NCBI RefSeq assembly: GCF_017309955.1
Contig: NZ_CP021249.1
Coordinates: 186,001 to 250,000, forward strand
Length of the DNA: 64,000 nt
Direction: 5' to 3'
Source: Novosphingobium sp. KA1
GTDB taxonomy: Bacteria > Pseudomonadota > Alphaproteobacteria > Sphingomonadales > Sphingomonadaceae
The translations under genes were made by a program, and so were the position numbers. A model generated the notes under the pieces. That model was not told the origin of the DNA, did no database searches, and was given only the letters and a program-made list of their open reading frames with translations. Shown here one piece after another: positions 45,344 to 54,412 of the stretch (the first letter of the stretch is position 1; every line of letters starts with the position of its first letter).

Positions 45344-46705
45344 ATGAGTTTAAACCAAGCCTTGCACGAGGCTGTCGATTGGCGGAACGGGCGGATCGCC
45401 GCAGGCGTCAATTTTGATGAACAGTTGTACCGCACAGAGCGCCGCAAGGTCTTCGACCGCGCGTGGCTGGTCGTCGGCCACGAACAGATGATTCCCCGCC
45501 CAGGGGATTACGTGTCGAGCTATATGGGTGAAGTGCCGGTCATCGTCGTGCGCGACAGCGGCAGCCAAGTTCGTGTACTTGTCAACCGATGCCCTCACCG
45601 CGGCAACCAGATTTGCGTACACGATCGCGGAAAGACTAAAGGCTTCACTTGCTCGTATCATGGGTGGAGCTTTTCGCTAGACGGCACTCTGGTCGGCGCG
45701 CCCATGGAAAAGGCGCTTTACGGCAGAGAGCTCGATAAGGCGCAGTGGAGCGTGGAGCGCGTGAAGAACGTGGCGAGTTTTCATGGTCTCATTTTCGCAT
45801 CATTCGATCCGGATGCCCCTCCGCTCGAGCAGTGGCTTGACGAGGATACGCGATGGTGGCTCGAGAACTTCGTACTTGCCCTGCCATTGGGGGGGCTTGA
45901 AGTTCTTCACGGATTCCACCGCAACAGTGCCAAGGGTAACTGGAAGATTGTTGCCGAGAATTTCATCGGCGACAACTATCATTTCTTTGCCGCAACGCAC
46001 CATTCGTATTTCTCGGCCGTCAATGCATTCCAGAATGCGGGCGAACTCATTCCCATCGTAACCTATCCCGACGTGGCGAGGGCGGGTGTCACGCTTCGCG
46101 AACTCAGTTGCGGCGGAAACGGCAGGGCGACCTTGCTCGGGCTGGGCCTGGTGTCGATCGAAGACGATGTACTGCATGAGCAGGATCTCGCCGATGCCAA
46201 AAGGCTGGGCAGGGAAGCTGTCGAATGGGTTGAATACCGGCACCGGCGGTTGTCCGAAGTCCTCGCCGGCAGGCCGCGGAAGCCATTCGGTTTTATGAAC
46301 GGCCTGCTGTTCCCAAACCTTGGCCTCATGGGCAATTATTCGCCCATGCTTGGCCGGCACTTCCACCTGTTTCATCCCAGGGGCGTTCTGGAACATGAGT
46401 CCTGGCAATGGACGATGGTGGAGAAGGATGCTCCGCAGTCGGTCAAGGATATTGCGGTGCAGCGTGTGTACCAAGGGCAATACATGGCTGGCCTTCTGGC
46501 GCCCGACGACATCGAGAACTTCGAACGCATCGTGGATGCCGGCCGCCCTGAACGGAGCTGGAGCCGTCCGATGAACTACGGGTTGCAGCTCGATCGGGAG
46601 GTGGAAGGTGAAAGCGGACTTCCCGGCCGCCTGGGGCCGAACCCCAACGAGATGAATCAGCGGCAGTTCTACCGCTGCTGGCTTCAGATGATGGAGGCAG
46701 CGTAG
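45344..46705 (+). CDS. Aromatic-ring-hydroxylating dioxygenase, alpha subunit
   Basis: A 453-aa alpha subunit of a multi-component Rieske dioxygenase. The [2Fe-2S] ligands are C83, H85, C103 and H106 (CPHRGN, CSYHGW). The catalytic iron site is D210, H213 and H219 in GDNYHFFAATH. It inserts both oxygen atoms into an aromatic ring as a cis-dihydrodiol. Beta subunit and ferredoxin genes follow in the same operon; no ferredoxin reductase is in the window. The substrate cannot be read from sequence; an angular or polycyclic substrate is a hypothesis from the downstream extradiol and hydrolase genes. The ATG follows GGAGGAG. Confidence 0.9.
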   Translation: MSLNQALHEAVDWRNGRIAAGVNFDEQLYRTERRKVFDRAWLVVGHEQMIPRPGDYVSSYMGEVPVIVVRDSGSQVRVLVNRCPHRGNQICVHDRGKTKGFTCSYHGWSFSLDGTLVGAPMEKALYGRELDKAQWSVERVKNVASFHGLIFASFDPDAPPLEQWLDEDTRWWLENFVLALPLGGLEVLHGFHRNSAKGNWKIVAENFIGDNYHFFAATHHSYFSAVNAFQNAGELIPIVTYPDVARAGVTLRELSCGGNGRATLLGLGLVSIEDDVLHEQDLADAKRLGREAVEWVEYRHRRLSEVLAGRPRKPFGFMNGLLFPNLGLMGNYSPMLGRHFHLFHPRGVLEHESWQWTMVEKDAPQSVKDIAVQRVYQGQYMAGLLAPDDIENFERIVDAGRPERSWSRPMNYGLQLDREVEGESGLPGRLGPNPNEMNQRQFYRCWLQMMEAA

Positions 46706-46709
46706 TCTT

Positions 46710-47195
46710 ATGACGGATTGGAATACATATAGAGAGATCGAGGACCTGCTCTTCCGGGAGGCCCACCTGCTCGATGAGCGACGGTTCCACGAGTGGCTCG
46801 ATCTCTTTGCCGATGACGCAATCTACATCTTGCCATTACGCGAGAATCTGCAGGGCGATGTTCCGCCCGCCGGGCATCCGGTCATCAAGGACGACAAGGA
46901 CATGCTGAGAGCGCGGGTCCATGCGCTCCATAGCGGACATACAAATGCCGAAACACCGCCGTCGATGACATGCCACATGGTGGCGAACGTCGTGGTGGAT
47001 GAGGTTTCGCAAGGCGAAGCGGCGGTACGCAGCGCTTTCATGATCCGGCAGGTCAGAAAGCAGCATGACGAAGCCTGGTGGACAGGTCGTAGACATGACG
47101 CGCTGCGTCTCGAAAGTGGGGGATGGAAGATCTTCAGGCGCGAGGTACTGCTCGATGCCACGATCCTGCCTCGCGGTATCCATATCTTTTTCTGA
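46710..47195 (+). CDS. Aromatic-ring-hydroxylating dioxygenase, beta subunit
   Basis: A 161-aa beta subunit with the SnoaL/NTF2-like fold (EIEDLLFREAHLLDERRFHE, then WLDLFADDAIYILP near the N-terminus and WKIFRREVLLDATIL near the end). It has a structural role in the alpha3beta3 oxygenase. It starts four bases after the alpha gene. Slightly shorter than most beta subunits (170-190 aa) but complete. Confidence 0.88.
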   Translation: MTDWNTYREIEDLLFREAHLLDERRFHEWLDLFADDAIYILPLRENLQGDVPPAGHPVIKDDKDMLRARVHALHSGHTNAETPPSMTCHMVANVVVDEVSQGEAAVRSAFMIRQVRKQHDEAWWTGRRHDALRLESGGWKIFRREVLLDATILPRGIHIFF

Positions 47196-47259
47196 ATATT
47201 CCGGCAGCCGGGAAGCCATCCTTGTGCCGATGAACGACAATTCCTTGGGAGAACGCGCA

Positions 47260-48090
47260 ATGACCAGTGTTGATCCGGCGGCGACCGGAAAGATCGTCAA
47301 GGCCGGCGACTATAACGTGCACTATCACGAAGCTGGCGAAGGGCCGCCGGTCATAATGCTCCATGGTGGTGGGCCGGGGGCGACCGGATGGTCGAATTTC
47401 GCAGGGAACCTCCCGGCCTTCGCGAAATCGCACAGGACTCTCCTGGTCGACATGCTCGGTTTCGGCAAGTCGGCATCGGCTGTCTACGATAAAGAGGCCG
47501 CCACGACCGTGCGAGCGCGCGCCTTGCGCGATCTGATGGACGTACTCGGCATTGAGCGGACCAGCTTTGTCGGAAATTCGATGGGAGGAACGGTCGCTTC
47601 GGCGTTTGCCGTGGATTACCCTGATCGCGTCGACAAACTGGTGTTGATCGGCGCTTCTGGGATGTCGCGCACGTTGCTCGCGCCTCAACCGACCGAGGGA
47701 CATCGCAGAATCACCGAGGCGGTGAACGATCCCACCGTCGAAACCATGCAGGCCCTGATCAATGTTATGCTTTACGATCCCAGCATCGTTTCGAAGGAAA
47801 TGATCGAGGATCGGGTCGCCGCGGCAAGGAACGCGGCACACAGGGATGCCGCGGCGCGGTCGACCGCGCCCTGGCGCGACCAGTCGCAGGAGTTTGCGAG
47901 GATAAAGGCCAAGACGCTCATTACGTGGGGGAGGGAAGACCGTGTAAACCCCCTTGAAATAGGTCTGTTCCTGTTCCGCGAGATACCCGAATCCAGAATG
48001 TACATTTTCAAGTATTGTGGACATTGGGCCCAAATAGAACATCGGGACGAATTCAACCGCGTTGCGCTGGACTTTCTTGGGAGCGATTGA
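47260..48090 (+). CDS. Meta-cleavage product hydrolase (alpha/beta hydrolase)
   Basis: A 276-aa alpha/beta hydrolase. The nucleophile is S107 in GNSMGG, the acid D227 in GREDRVNP and the base H255 in CGHWAQIEH; the oxyanion segment is LHGGGPGATGWSNF. This GGGPGA signature is typical of C-C bond hydrolases (BphD/HsaD/MhpC class) that split ring-cleavage products into a carboxylic acid and 2-hydroxypenta-2,4-dienoate. The ATG at 47260 follows GGGAGAA; the ATG at 47230 is possible. It lies between the oxygenase and ferredoxin genes. Confidence 0.88.
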   Translation: MTSVDPAATGKIVKAGDYNVHYHEAGEGPPVIMLHGGGPGATGWSNFAGNLPAFAKSHRTLLVDMLGFGKSASAVYDKEAATTVRARALRDLMDVLGIERTSFVGNSMGGTVASAFAVDYPDRVDKLVLIGASGMSRTLLAPQPTEGHRRITEAVNDPTVETMQALINVMLYDPSIVSKEMIEDRVAAARNAAHRDAAARSTAPWRDQSQEFARIKAKTLITWGREDRVNPLEIGLFLFREIPESRMYIFKYCGHWAQIEHRDEFNRVALDFLGSD

Positions 48091-48420
48091 ATGTCCTGTA
48101 GCCTGGAGGTGCGTGTCTGCTCCGTGAATGATGTTCCCGAGGACGGTGGGATCGGATTCGATCTTGAAGGGCTTCCGGAGTCGATTGCGATTTTCAAGCA
48201 TCAGGGGGAATATTTCGCTGTTGCTGAAATGTGCACTCATGGCGATTTCTCGCTTGTCGGAGGCGAAATCGAGGACTGCCAGGTGGAGTGTCCCATGCAT
48301 TTCGCACGTTTCGACCTTCGCACGGGCGCTTGTACATTCCCTGCCTATGTCCCGTTGAGGACTTATCCGATCAGAGTGGAGGGGGGAGAGATATTCGTCG
48401 ATCCCTCGCCGAACGTCTAA
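48091..48420 (+). CDS. Rieske-type ferredoxin
   Basis: A 109-aa ferredoxin with a Rieske cluster bound by C48, H50, C67 and H70 (CTHGD and CPMH). It carries electrons to the ring-hydroxylating oxygenase. Its ATG directly follows the hydrolase stop. The reductase that would feed it is absent from the window and presumably encoded elsewhere. Confidence 0.9.
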   Translation: MSCSLEVRVCSVNDVPEDGGIGFDLEGLPESIAIFKHQGEYFAVAEMCTHGDFSLVGGEIEDCQVECPMHFARFDLRTGACTFPAYVPLRTYPIRVEGGEIFVDPSPNV

Positions 48421-48441
48421 CCATCACACCTAGGATGCACC

Positions 48442-49380
48442 ATGTTTGTTCTTGGGATCGCCTGCTCACATGCCCCAACGCTGCTGCTTCCCACCGACAT
48501 GTGGGAGGAGACATATCGGGCGATGGCGGGTGATGTTCCGCAGCCGAACGCTGCAAGCTCCGAAGACAAGCGGACCTTGGAGGATACCAGGCTGCGCCTC
48601 GATTCAGGGATCGAGAAAATGAAGCAGATGCTGACTCGGTCGAGACCGGATGCAATAGTCATTATCGGTGACGATCAGCGCGAGGTGTTCCCATCATGGC
48701 TGAATCCGGCATTGGCGGTATTCTGTGGCGAGGAAATAAGCGGACACACGCTCCATAATTACCGGAATAGACCGGGCATCAACCAGAAGATCAACCTGGC
48801 CGGCTCCCCCAAGTTGGGCCGGGACATCGTTTCGGGCCTGATCGAGCGCGGGTTCGATCCCTTGGCCCTAGCCAAATTTGGGCTGTCGGGCGAGGAATAC
48901 GAAATCGGGCACGCATTCGCGCGCCCAGCCCATTTTCTCGGACTGGCCGAATTGGGTGTCCCAGTCGTGCCCCTGTTTCTGAACATGTATTACGACCCGC
49001 TTCCCAGCGGCCAGCGCTGCTACGATATGGGTGCTGCCTTGCGCGAAATCATCGACGACCAGTCGCAGCGGATCGCGGTAGTCGCATCCGGCGGGTTGTC
49101 GCACGATCCGCTAGGTCAGCGGGCGGGCTGGATAGATCAGCGTCTGGACCGGTGGGTGCTCGATCGGGTCGCCAGCGGCGATGGTCATGCGTTGACCTCG
49201 TTGTACACATTCGAATCCGATACCCTCGTTGGAGGCACCGGCGAAATCCGGTCATGGATTGCCATGGCAGGAGCCGTCGGCGCGTTGCCCGCCGAAGTCA
49301 TTGATTACGTCCCGCTGCATCACGCGGTGACGGGACTCGGGTTTGCTGTGTGGGCGCCACATGAACCTTCCTACAATTGA
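48442..49380 (+). CDS. Class III (LigB-type) extradiol ring-cleavage dioxygenase
   Basis: A 312-aa LigB-superfamily catalytic subunit: SHAPTL with the first metal His at residue 10, the central HAFARPAHFLGL segment, PLPSGQRCYDMG and GGLSHDPLGQRAGWID with the second conserved His. It opens catechol-type rings next to the hydroxyls using Fe(II). No separate alpha (LigA) gene is adjacent, so it may act alone or as a homo-oligomer. Placed after oxygenase and ferredoxin, it likely acts on the dihydroxylated product and feeds the hydrolase. Confidence 0.85.
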   Translation: MFVLGIACSHAPTLLLPTDMWEETYRAMAGDVPQPNAASSEDKRTLEDTRLRLDSGIEKMKQMLTRSRPDAIVIIGDDQREVFPSWLNPALAVFCGEEISGHTLHNYRNRPGINQKINLAGSPKLGRDIVSGLIERGFDPLALAKFGLSGEEYEIGHAFARPAHFLGLAELGVPVVPLFLNMYYDPLPSGQRCYDMGAALREIIDDQSQRIAVVASGGLSHDPLGQRAGWIDQRLDRWVLDRVASGDGHALTSLYTFESDTLVGGTGEIRSWIAMAGAVGALPAEVIDYVPLHHAVTGLGFAVWAPHEPSYN

Positions 49381-49404
49381 AACTTTCAAATTCTGGAGTG
49401 CACT

Positions 49405-50463
49405 ATGTCAACGAATCAAGCATCGAAGCCGGCCGGCTCGCAGGCAAGGGCGCGACAGGACCGCATGGTGGAACGCGCCTTGCGCGAATGGGGCGGGCAG
49501 GTCGATGGGAAGGTGGCCGTCGTCACAGGGGGCGCTCGCGGTCTTGGAGAGGTCATGGGCCGTGCCTTGTCGCGGGTGGGGGCAAAGGTGGTCGCCATCG
49601 ACAAGAGCTGGGCCGGGGCAGACGCGTTGCGTCAGTCGTTGGAGGCGGGCGGCGGGCTCGCCGTCCAGGCTGACATCACAAGCGATGCAAGCCTGGACGC
49701 GGCCTATGGGCAGGTCATGGAAAAGTACGGCACCGTCGACATCCTGATCAACAACGCCGCCTTGGTCTCGGAGACGCTGTTTCCGCCGACGGGGCATCGC
49801 GACACTCTCGATACGACGGATGAGGACTGGGAGGCGATGTTCCGCGTGAACGTCTTCGGAACGGTCAAAGTGACCCGCCGCTTCGTCGTGCCGATGCGCG
49901 AAAAGCGACAGGGCAGTATCATCAACGTCGTAAGCAGCGGTGTCTTGGCGGTCGCCAACGGCGGGGCCTACTTCGGAGCCCGGCCTTGGACCGCCGAAAT
50001 GCCCTACCAGGCCACGAAGGCCGCGGTCACCGTATTCGGGTTCTATCTTGGAGAGGAACTGCAGAAGGAAGGCATTGCGGTGAATTCCATCATGCCTGGT
50101 CATACACGCACTTCATGGTTTGATACCACGGCAAGAGCCTTCAACGAAGGCGGGATAGTCTATTTCAATCGTCCCGTTGTGTCCGAGCACCTGCTTCCGC
50201 TCACCCTGTTTCTTTCGACGCAAAGCGCCGAAGGCGCGACAGGGCGACTCTATTTCGCGCCGGAATGGAACTACGATTACGGTTACGGAGATTACGCCGC
50301 ATGGCAGGACCAGGAATTGCCCGGCGACATGGAAGCGATGTACGGCGGCCTCGAGGCCGCGACGCCGCCCTTCGGCAGATCGGGTGTATCGCAGCTTTCC
50401 TTCGATGCCCAGAGCGCGCTGTTCGTGGCAGGGCTGGGGGGCTTGAAAAAGCACGATGGTTAG
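49405..50463 (+). CDS. SDR dehydrogenase, probable dihydrodiol or alcohol dehydrogenase
   Basis: A 352-aa short-chain dehydrogenase with TGGARGLGE at 41-49, ILINNAA, a serine in NVVSSG and the catalytic pair Y201/K205 (YQATK). It is about 80 residues longer than the standard SDR, with an N-terminal helix of about 35 residues and a C-terminal extension (DYGYGDYAAWQDQE...). It follows the extradiol gene by 24 bases. It could rearomatise the dihydrodiol; the divergent frameshifted SDR is the alternative. Confidence 0.83.
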   Translation: MSTNQASKPAGSQARARQDRMVERALREWGGQVDGKVAVVTGGARGLGEVMGRALSRVGAKVVAIDKSWAGADALRQSLEAGGGLAVQADITSDASLDAAYGQVMEKYGTVDILINNAALVSETLFPPTGHRDTLDTTDEDWEAMFRVNVFGTVKVTRRFVVPMREKRQGSIINVVSSGVLAVANGGAYFGARPWTAEMPYQATKAAVTVFGFYLGEELQKEGIAVNSIMPGHTRTSWFDTTARAFNEGGIVYFNRPVVSEHLLPLTLFLSTQSAEGATGRLYFAPEWNYDYGYGDYAAWQDQELPGDMEAMYGGLEAATPPFGRSGVSQLSFDAQSALFVAGLGGLKKHDG

Positions 50464-50586
50464 GCCGGTCAATAGACTGGGGCCATACCCGGGAACTTCG
50501 CTTCGCTGCGCAGCGCCCGGACCCTTCGATTGCCGGCTCTGTCATGGTCGGCGCCACGGGGGCGCTTGGATGAAAGGAAGAAGCTC

Positions 50587-50964
50587 ATGCCGATAGCTAA
50601 ATTCGAAAATGTCGTACCTTCGATGTCTTTTCTGGAGCAGCAAGAGATCGACGCGAATGGTCCTGTGGTCCTGCTGAATACATTCACGGTCCCACTCGAA
50701 CAAGTTGATGCAATGCTCGAAAATTGGCGCGAGGATGCCCTGATCATGAAGCGGCAGCCGGGGTTTATTTCGGCGCAGCTTCATTGTGGCGTCGGTGCTC
50801 CCAATGTTATTGTCAACTATGCCGTGTTTGAGTCCATGGATGCCTACCGCGCGGCGTTCAGGAACCCCGAATTCCAGGCCACAATCGCCAAGAGCCCGGA
50901 AGGCGCTGTAATGAGCCCTGTGTTGCTGCAAAAGCTGGCGGTTGAAGGGGTTTGCGTCGTTTAG
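50587..50964 (+). CDS. Antibiotic biosynthesis monooxygenase (ABM) domain protein
   Basis: A 125-aa ferredoxin-like-fold ABM domain (VVLLNTFTVPLEQVDAMLEN, then QPGFISAQLHCGVG and YAVFESMDAYRAAF). Some members are cofactor-free oxygenases and others only bind or isomerise aromatics. AAGGAAG precedes the ATG at 50587. Its place in the operon suggests it acts on a pathway intermediate, but its activity cannot be told. Confidence 0.8.
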   Translation: MPIAKFENVVPSMSFLEQQEIDANGPVVLLNTFTVPLEQVDAMLENWREDALIMKRQPGFISAQLHCGVGAPNVIVNYAVFESMDAYRAAFRNPEFQATIAKSPEGAVMSPVLLQKLAVEGVCVV

Positions 50965-51040
50965 GAATTGTCAGAAAGGGCCGGTAATTGGGTTCTATAC
51001 CTTGTTGCGGCGGCAAGTTGAGAATGGGGAGGAGGATAGT

Positions 51041-53293
51041 ATGAAGCGAATTTCGGCATTGATGGTGGGAGTCGCGCTGGCTGGGCTTTGTGGTTCGGCT
51101 TCGGCGTTTGCGCAGGATGCTGCGGGCCAGCGGGGGGCGGAGGCTTCGGGTGACGAGGATGGCGGCGACATCGTCGTCACGGCACGCAAGCGCAGCGAAC
51201 TGCTTCAGAATGTTCCGATTGCGGTATCGGCGATCACCGAGGAGACGGCGGCACGCAGCGGCGTGACGGGGATCGAGGCGGTGACGTTTTCGACGCCGAA
51301 CCTGCAGTTCAACCGCGAGATTTCGCAGGGCGCGACCCCGTTCCTGCGCGGGGTGGGTTCTCCCCAGGCCTCGGCCGGCGGCGAGTCGCCGGTGGCGGTC
51401 TATATCGACGATGTCTATATCGGTTCGCCCAACGGCAACATGTTTGAGTTCAACAATATTGCCTCGGTCCAGGTGCTCAAGGGGCCGCAGGGCACGCTGT
51501 TCGGGCGCAATGCCACAGGCGGCGTGATCCAGGTGCAAACCAAGGCGCCTTCGTTCGATCCGGCCATGGAGATCAGGGCCGGCTACGGCAATTACGACAC
51601 CTATTCGGGCGCTGTCTATGCGACGGCGGGCCTCGGCGAAAATGTCGCGTTCAACATCGCAGCCTCGGGCAGCAAGCAGAATGATGGTTGGGGCCGTTCG
51701 CTGATAACGGGCCGCGAGATCCATAAGGGCTGGGACTGGAACGTTCGCGGCAAGCTGCTGTTCCAGGCCGGCGAGAACACTGAGCTGACGCTCAGCGGTG
51801 ACTACGGCAAGCAGAGTTCGGACATCGGTTCGAACGCCACCGTTTATCCTGGCTCGGTTGCTTTGTCCGGTCCTACTTTCCAGGGCCGCAACACGCAGAC
51901 GGCGGGACTCGATTTCGCCGACGTGAAGCAAGGCGGTGTCAGCCTCAAGATCGACCACGAAGCGTCCTTCGCCGATCTGGTGAGCATCACGGCGTACCGC
52001 TACACCAAGGTTGCGTTCGATCTCGACCAGGATCTCGGTATGGCGCCGCTGGTCCAGGTGGGTACCGTGGTCACGCCGACTAAGACCTTCACCCAGGAAC
52101 TGCAGATCGTCTCGAAGCCCGACAGCCCGATCAAGTGGATTGTCGGCCTCTACTACCTGCACACCAAGACGGGTTACGATCCGAGCCGTTCCTCCGGTGT
52201 GTTCATCGTCGGTCCCTATGCCGGCGTGGGCGTTACCAATTCCGTCTCGCTTTTCGACACGCAGAAGCTGAACTCCTACTCGGCGTTCGGCGAGGCGACC
52301 GTGCCGGTCCTTTCGGATACCAACCTGACGGTTGGCCTGCGCTACACCCGCGACGTCTACGATCTGCAGGTTGATGGCCGCGTCGGTGACGACACGTTCA
52401 CGATCCCGGACGCGCGCGGCGCGCCGTTCGCAAAGCACGACGTGTTCCCGAAGCTGACCTATCGGGCGATTCTGGATCACAAGTTCACCCCCGACATCAT
52501 GGCCTACGCCTCCTACAGCCGGGGTTTCCGCAGCGGCGGCTATCAGCTCGCCTTCCCCGGTACCTCGGTGGCGCCGGCTGCGGTGGTCAAGCCCGAAGTG
52601 CTGGATGCCTTCGAAGTCGGCCTCAAGACCCAGTTCTTCAATGGGGCGCTTACGCTCAATGGCGCGGCATTCTATTATGACTACAAGAACATGGCGATCA
52701 GCTTCGTCCAGCCCGGCGGCAACCTCATCGAGAACGCGGCCGCCGCCCGGATCAAGGGCCTGGACATCGACTTCATCGCGAACCCGGTCAAGGGGCTGCG
52801 GATCAGTGGCGGCATCGGCATCCTCGATGGGGAATACACCGACTTCCCCAATGGCCCGATCCTGCTTCCGCTCACCACGCCGACGCCCGCCAATTGCTTT
52901 GCGCCACCGCCGCAGCAAGTCGCGGGCGGCAACCTGGTCTGCTCGGGCAATCTGAGCGGCAAGACGACGATCAGGACACCTAAGTTCACCCTGACGCTGG
53001 CTCCCAGCTACACGTTCGAGACGGGGATAGGTTCGTTCACGATCGGGGCCAACTACTACCACAACTCGGGCTTCTTCTGGGAGGTGAGCAACCGCACCTC
53101 GCAGGCGGCCTACGATGTCATCAACGGCTCGCTCTCCTGGAAATCGCCGAGCGATTCCTTCGAGATCCGCCTGTGGGGCAAGAACCTGACCGACAAGTAC
53201 TACGCGGTCTATTCCAGCCCCACCCAGCTCAACGACTTGCTCGCCCCCGCAGCACCCCGGACCTATGGCGTAACCGCTACCGTCAGGTTCTGA
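51041..53293 (+). CDS. TonB-dependent receptor
   Basis: A 750-aa outer-membrane receptor. The signal peptide is at residues 1-25 (MKRISALMVGVALAGLCGSA then FAQDA). The TonB box and plug follow (DIVVTARKRSELLQNVPIAV, VLKGPQGTLFGRNATGG). The barrel ends with a terminal aromatic (YGVTATVRF). It lies 76 bases after the ABM gene and is the last gene of the operon. Likely uptake of the aromatic substrate across the outer membrane. Intact, unlike the receptor gene at 39117. Confidence 0.92.
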   Translation: MKRISALMVGVALAGLCGSASAFAQDAAGQRGAEASGDEDGGDIVVTARKRSELLQNVPIAVSAITEETAARSGVTGIEAVTFSTPNLQFNREISQGATPFLRGVGSPQASAGGESPVAVYIDDVYIGSPNGNMFEFNNIASVQVLKGPQGTLFGRNATGGVIQVQTKAPSFDPAMEIRAGYGNYDTYSGAVYATAGLGENVAFNIAASGSKQNDGWGRSLITGREIHKGWDWNVRGKLLFQAGENTELTLSGDYGKQSSDIGSNATVYPGSVALSGPTFQGRNTQTAGLDFADVKQGGVSLKIDHEASFADLVSITAYRYTKVAFDLDQDLGMAPLVQVGTVVTPTKTFTQELQIVSKPDSPIKWIVGLYYLHTKTGYDPSRSSGVFIVGPYAGVGVTNSVSLFDTQKLNSYSAFGEATVPVLSDTNLTVGLRYTRDVYDLQVDGRVGDDTFTIPDARGAPFAKHDVFPKLTYRAILDHKFTPDIMAYASYSRGFRSGGYQLAFPGTSVAPAAVVKPEVLDAFEVGLKTQFFNGALTLNGAAFYYDYKNMAISFVQPGGNLIENAAAARIKGLDIDFIANPVKGLRISGGIGILDGEYTDFPNGPILLPLTTPTPANCFAPPPQQVAGGNLVCSGNLSGKTTIRTPKFTLTLAPSYTFETGIGSFTIGANYYHNSGFFWEVSNRTSQAAYDVINGSLSWKSPSDSFEIRLWGKNLTDKYYAVYSSPTQLNDLLAPAAPRTYGVTATVRF

Positions 53294-53428
53294 GCAAGGA
53301 AAAATCAGGCTGGCATCGATTGTAAATGCAGTGGCCAGGTGAAAGAGGTCAACTGGTCACTGCCATTTGGACGCGAGCAAACCAAAGTGGCCCGCTCGGT
53401 TCCGCAACGCCAATTGGCTATATGCGAC

Positions 53429-54304
53429 CTATCTTGCGTTTCTGATATGGCGTACAAATAGCTCGGCTGGCGGTGCGAGTGCCCGGCGCGCCGACCAATA
53501 CATCCAGATGGGTGTCATGATGGGGCCGCGTTCGTCGCATAGTACTGGCCAGGTCGAATCGGCGTTGCTCTGGATGATGTCGTCTCCCACAATGCCCACT
53601 CCCAAGCCGGCGCGTGCCATCGACACAGTTGTCGAGATGTTGACGGATTCGTGGACGATATCCAATCCGAGCCCGAGTTCACGCAGCGTCGGCTCCAGAA
53701 GCCGCCGCGAAAGACTAAGCGGACCACCGGTGACGACGGGAACATTGGCGAGATCGGACACCAATATTTTCTTCCGGTGACGCCAGGGGTGATCGTCTGA
53801 AGTAACCACGATGATTCGTGCTTCGCCAAGTTGCTTGCCGACAAGGTTGGGATCAGCCTGAACGAGCGACGTGAGAAAATCGACCTCGCCAAGCACCAGC
53901 GCTTCCGTGCGCGGCAACTCGGAAAGTTCGTGGAGCGCGACGTGGACTTGGGGGTGTTCGCGGCGAAATCCGCCTATCAGCGGCATCAGAAACTTGGGTA
54001 TATGGGGATAGGCACATGCGATCGTGACCAATCCAGCCCGGCCGACCGAAAGTTCGCGGCCCATCACGAGAAATTTCTCGGCCCGCGAAAGCAGCTGCTC
54101 GGCCTGCGGGAGCAGTAAGGAGCCGGAACTGGTAAGCCGCACTCGCCGCCCGAACCGTTCGAACAGTGCAACGCCGAGATTTTCCTCGAGCGCTTTCGTT
54201 TGCCGCCAGAGCGAAGGTTGGGCAACGTCAAGCTCGGACGCCGCCCGGGTGAACGAGCCGAATTGCGCGACGGCAACGAAGTAGCGGAGTTGCTGCAGAT
54301 CCAT
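53429..54304 (-). CDS. LysR family transcriptional regulator
   Basis: A 291-aa LysR protein: N-terminal winged helix (LQQLRYFVAVAQFGSFTRAA, SELDVAQPSLWRQTKALEE) and a periplasmic-binding-like effector domain. Divergent from the aldehyde dehydrogenase gene across a 108-bp gap with a T-N11-A type site, so it probably activates the ALDH-ThDP unit and perhaps the upstream aromatic operon, which converges with it. Confidence 0.9.
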   Translation of the reverse strand: MDLQQLRYFVAVAQFGSFTRAASELDVAQPSLWRQTKALEENLGVALFERFGRRVRLTSSGSLLLPQAEQLLSRAEKFLVMGRELSVGRAGLVTIACAYPHIPKFLMPLIGGFRREHPQVHVALHELSELPRTEALVLGEVDFLTSLVQADPNLVGKQLGEARIIVVTSDDHPWRHRKKILVSDLANVPVVTGGPLSLSRRLLEPTLRELGLGLDIVHESVNISTTVSMARAGLGVGIVGDDIIQSNADSTWPVLCDERGPIMTPIWMYWSARRALAPPAELFVRHIRNAR

Positions 54305-54381
54305 TTATATTCCGAGAGCATTGTTTTCATTCAATCAATGCTATGGACGAATTATCTGGCGCCGCATAGACAGAATCTCGT

Positions 54382-54403
54382 TTGACCGTTCACAAGCGGT
54401 CAA
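54382..54403. promoter_or_regulatory. LysR-type inverted repeat
   Basis: TTGACCG at 54382-54388 and CGGTCAA at 54397-54403 form an inverted repeat with an eight-base centre in the LysR-ALDH gap, near the ALDH start. The arms fit the T-N11-A recognition pattern. Confidence 0.55.
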
Positions 54404-54412
54404 CGAGCGTGG

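Noticed and set aside
48442..49380. LigB-type gene as protocatechuate 4,5-dioxygenase
   Set aside because: No LigA alpha gene or downstream lig genes accompany it; it sits in an oxygenase-hydrolase operon, so a catechol-type substrate is more likely.
50858..53062. 734-codon minus-strand frame across the intact TonB receptor gene
   Set aside because: Shadow frame caused by codon bias; the receptor on the plus strand is complete with a signal peptide.
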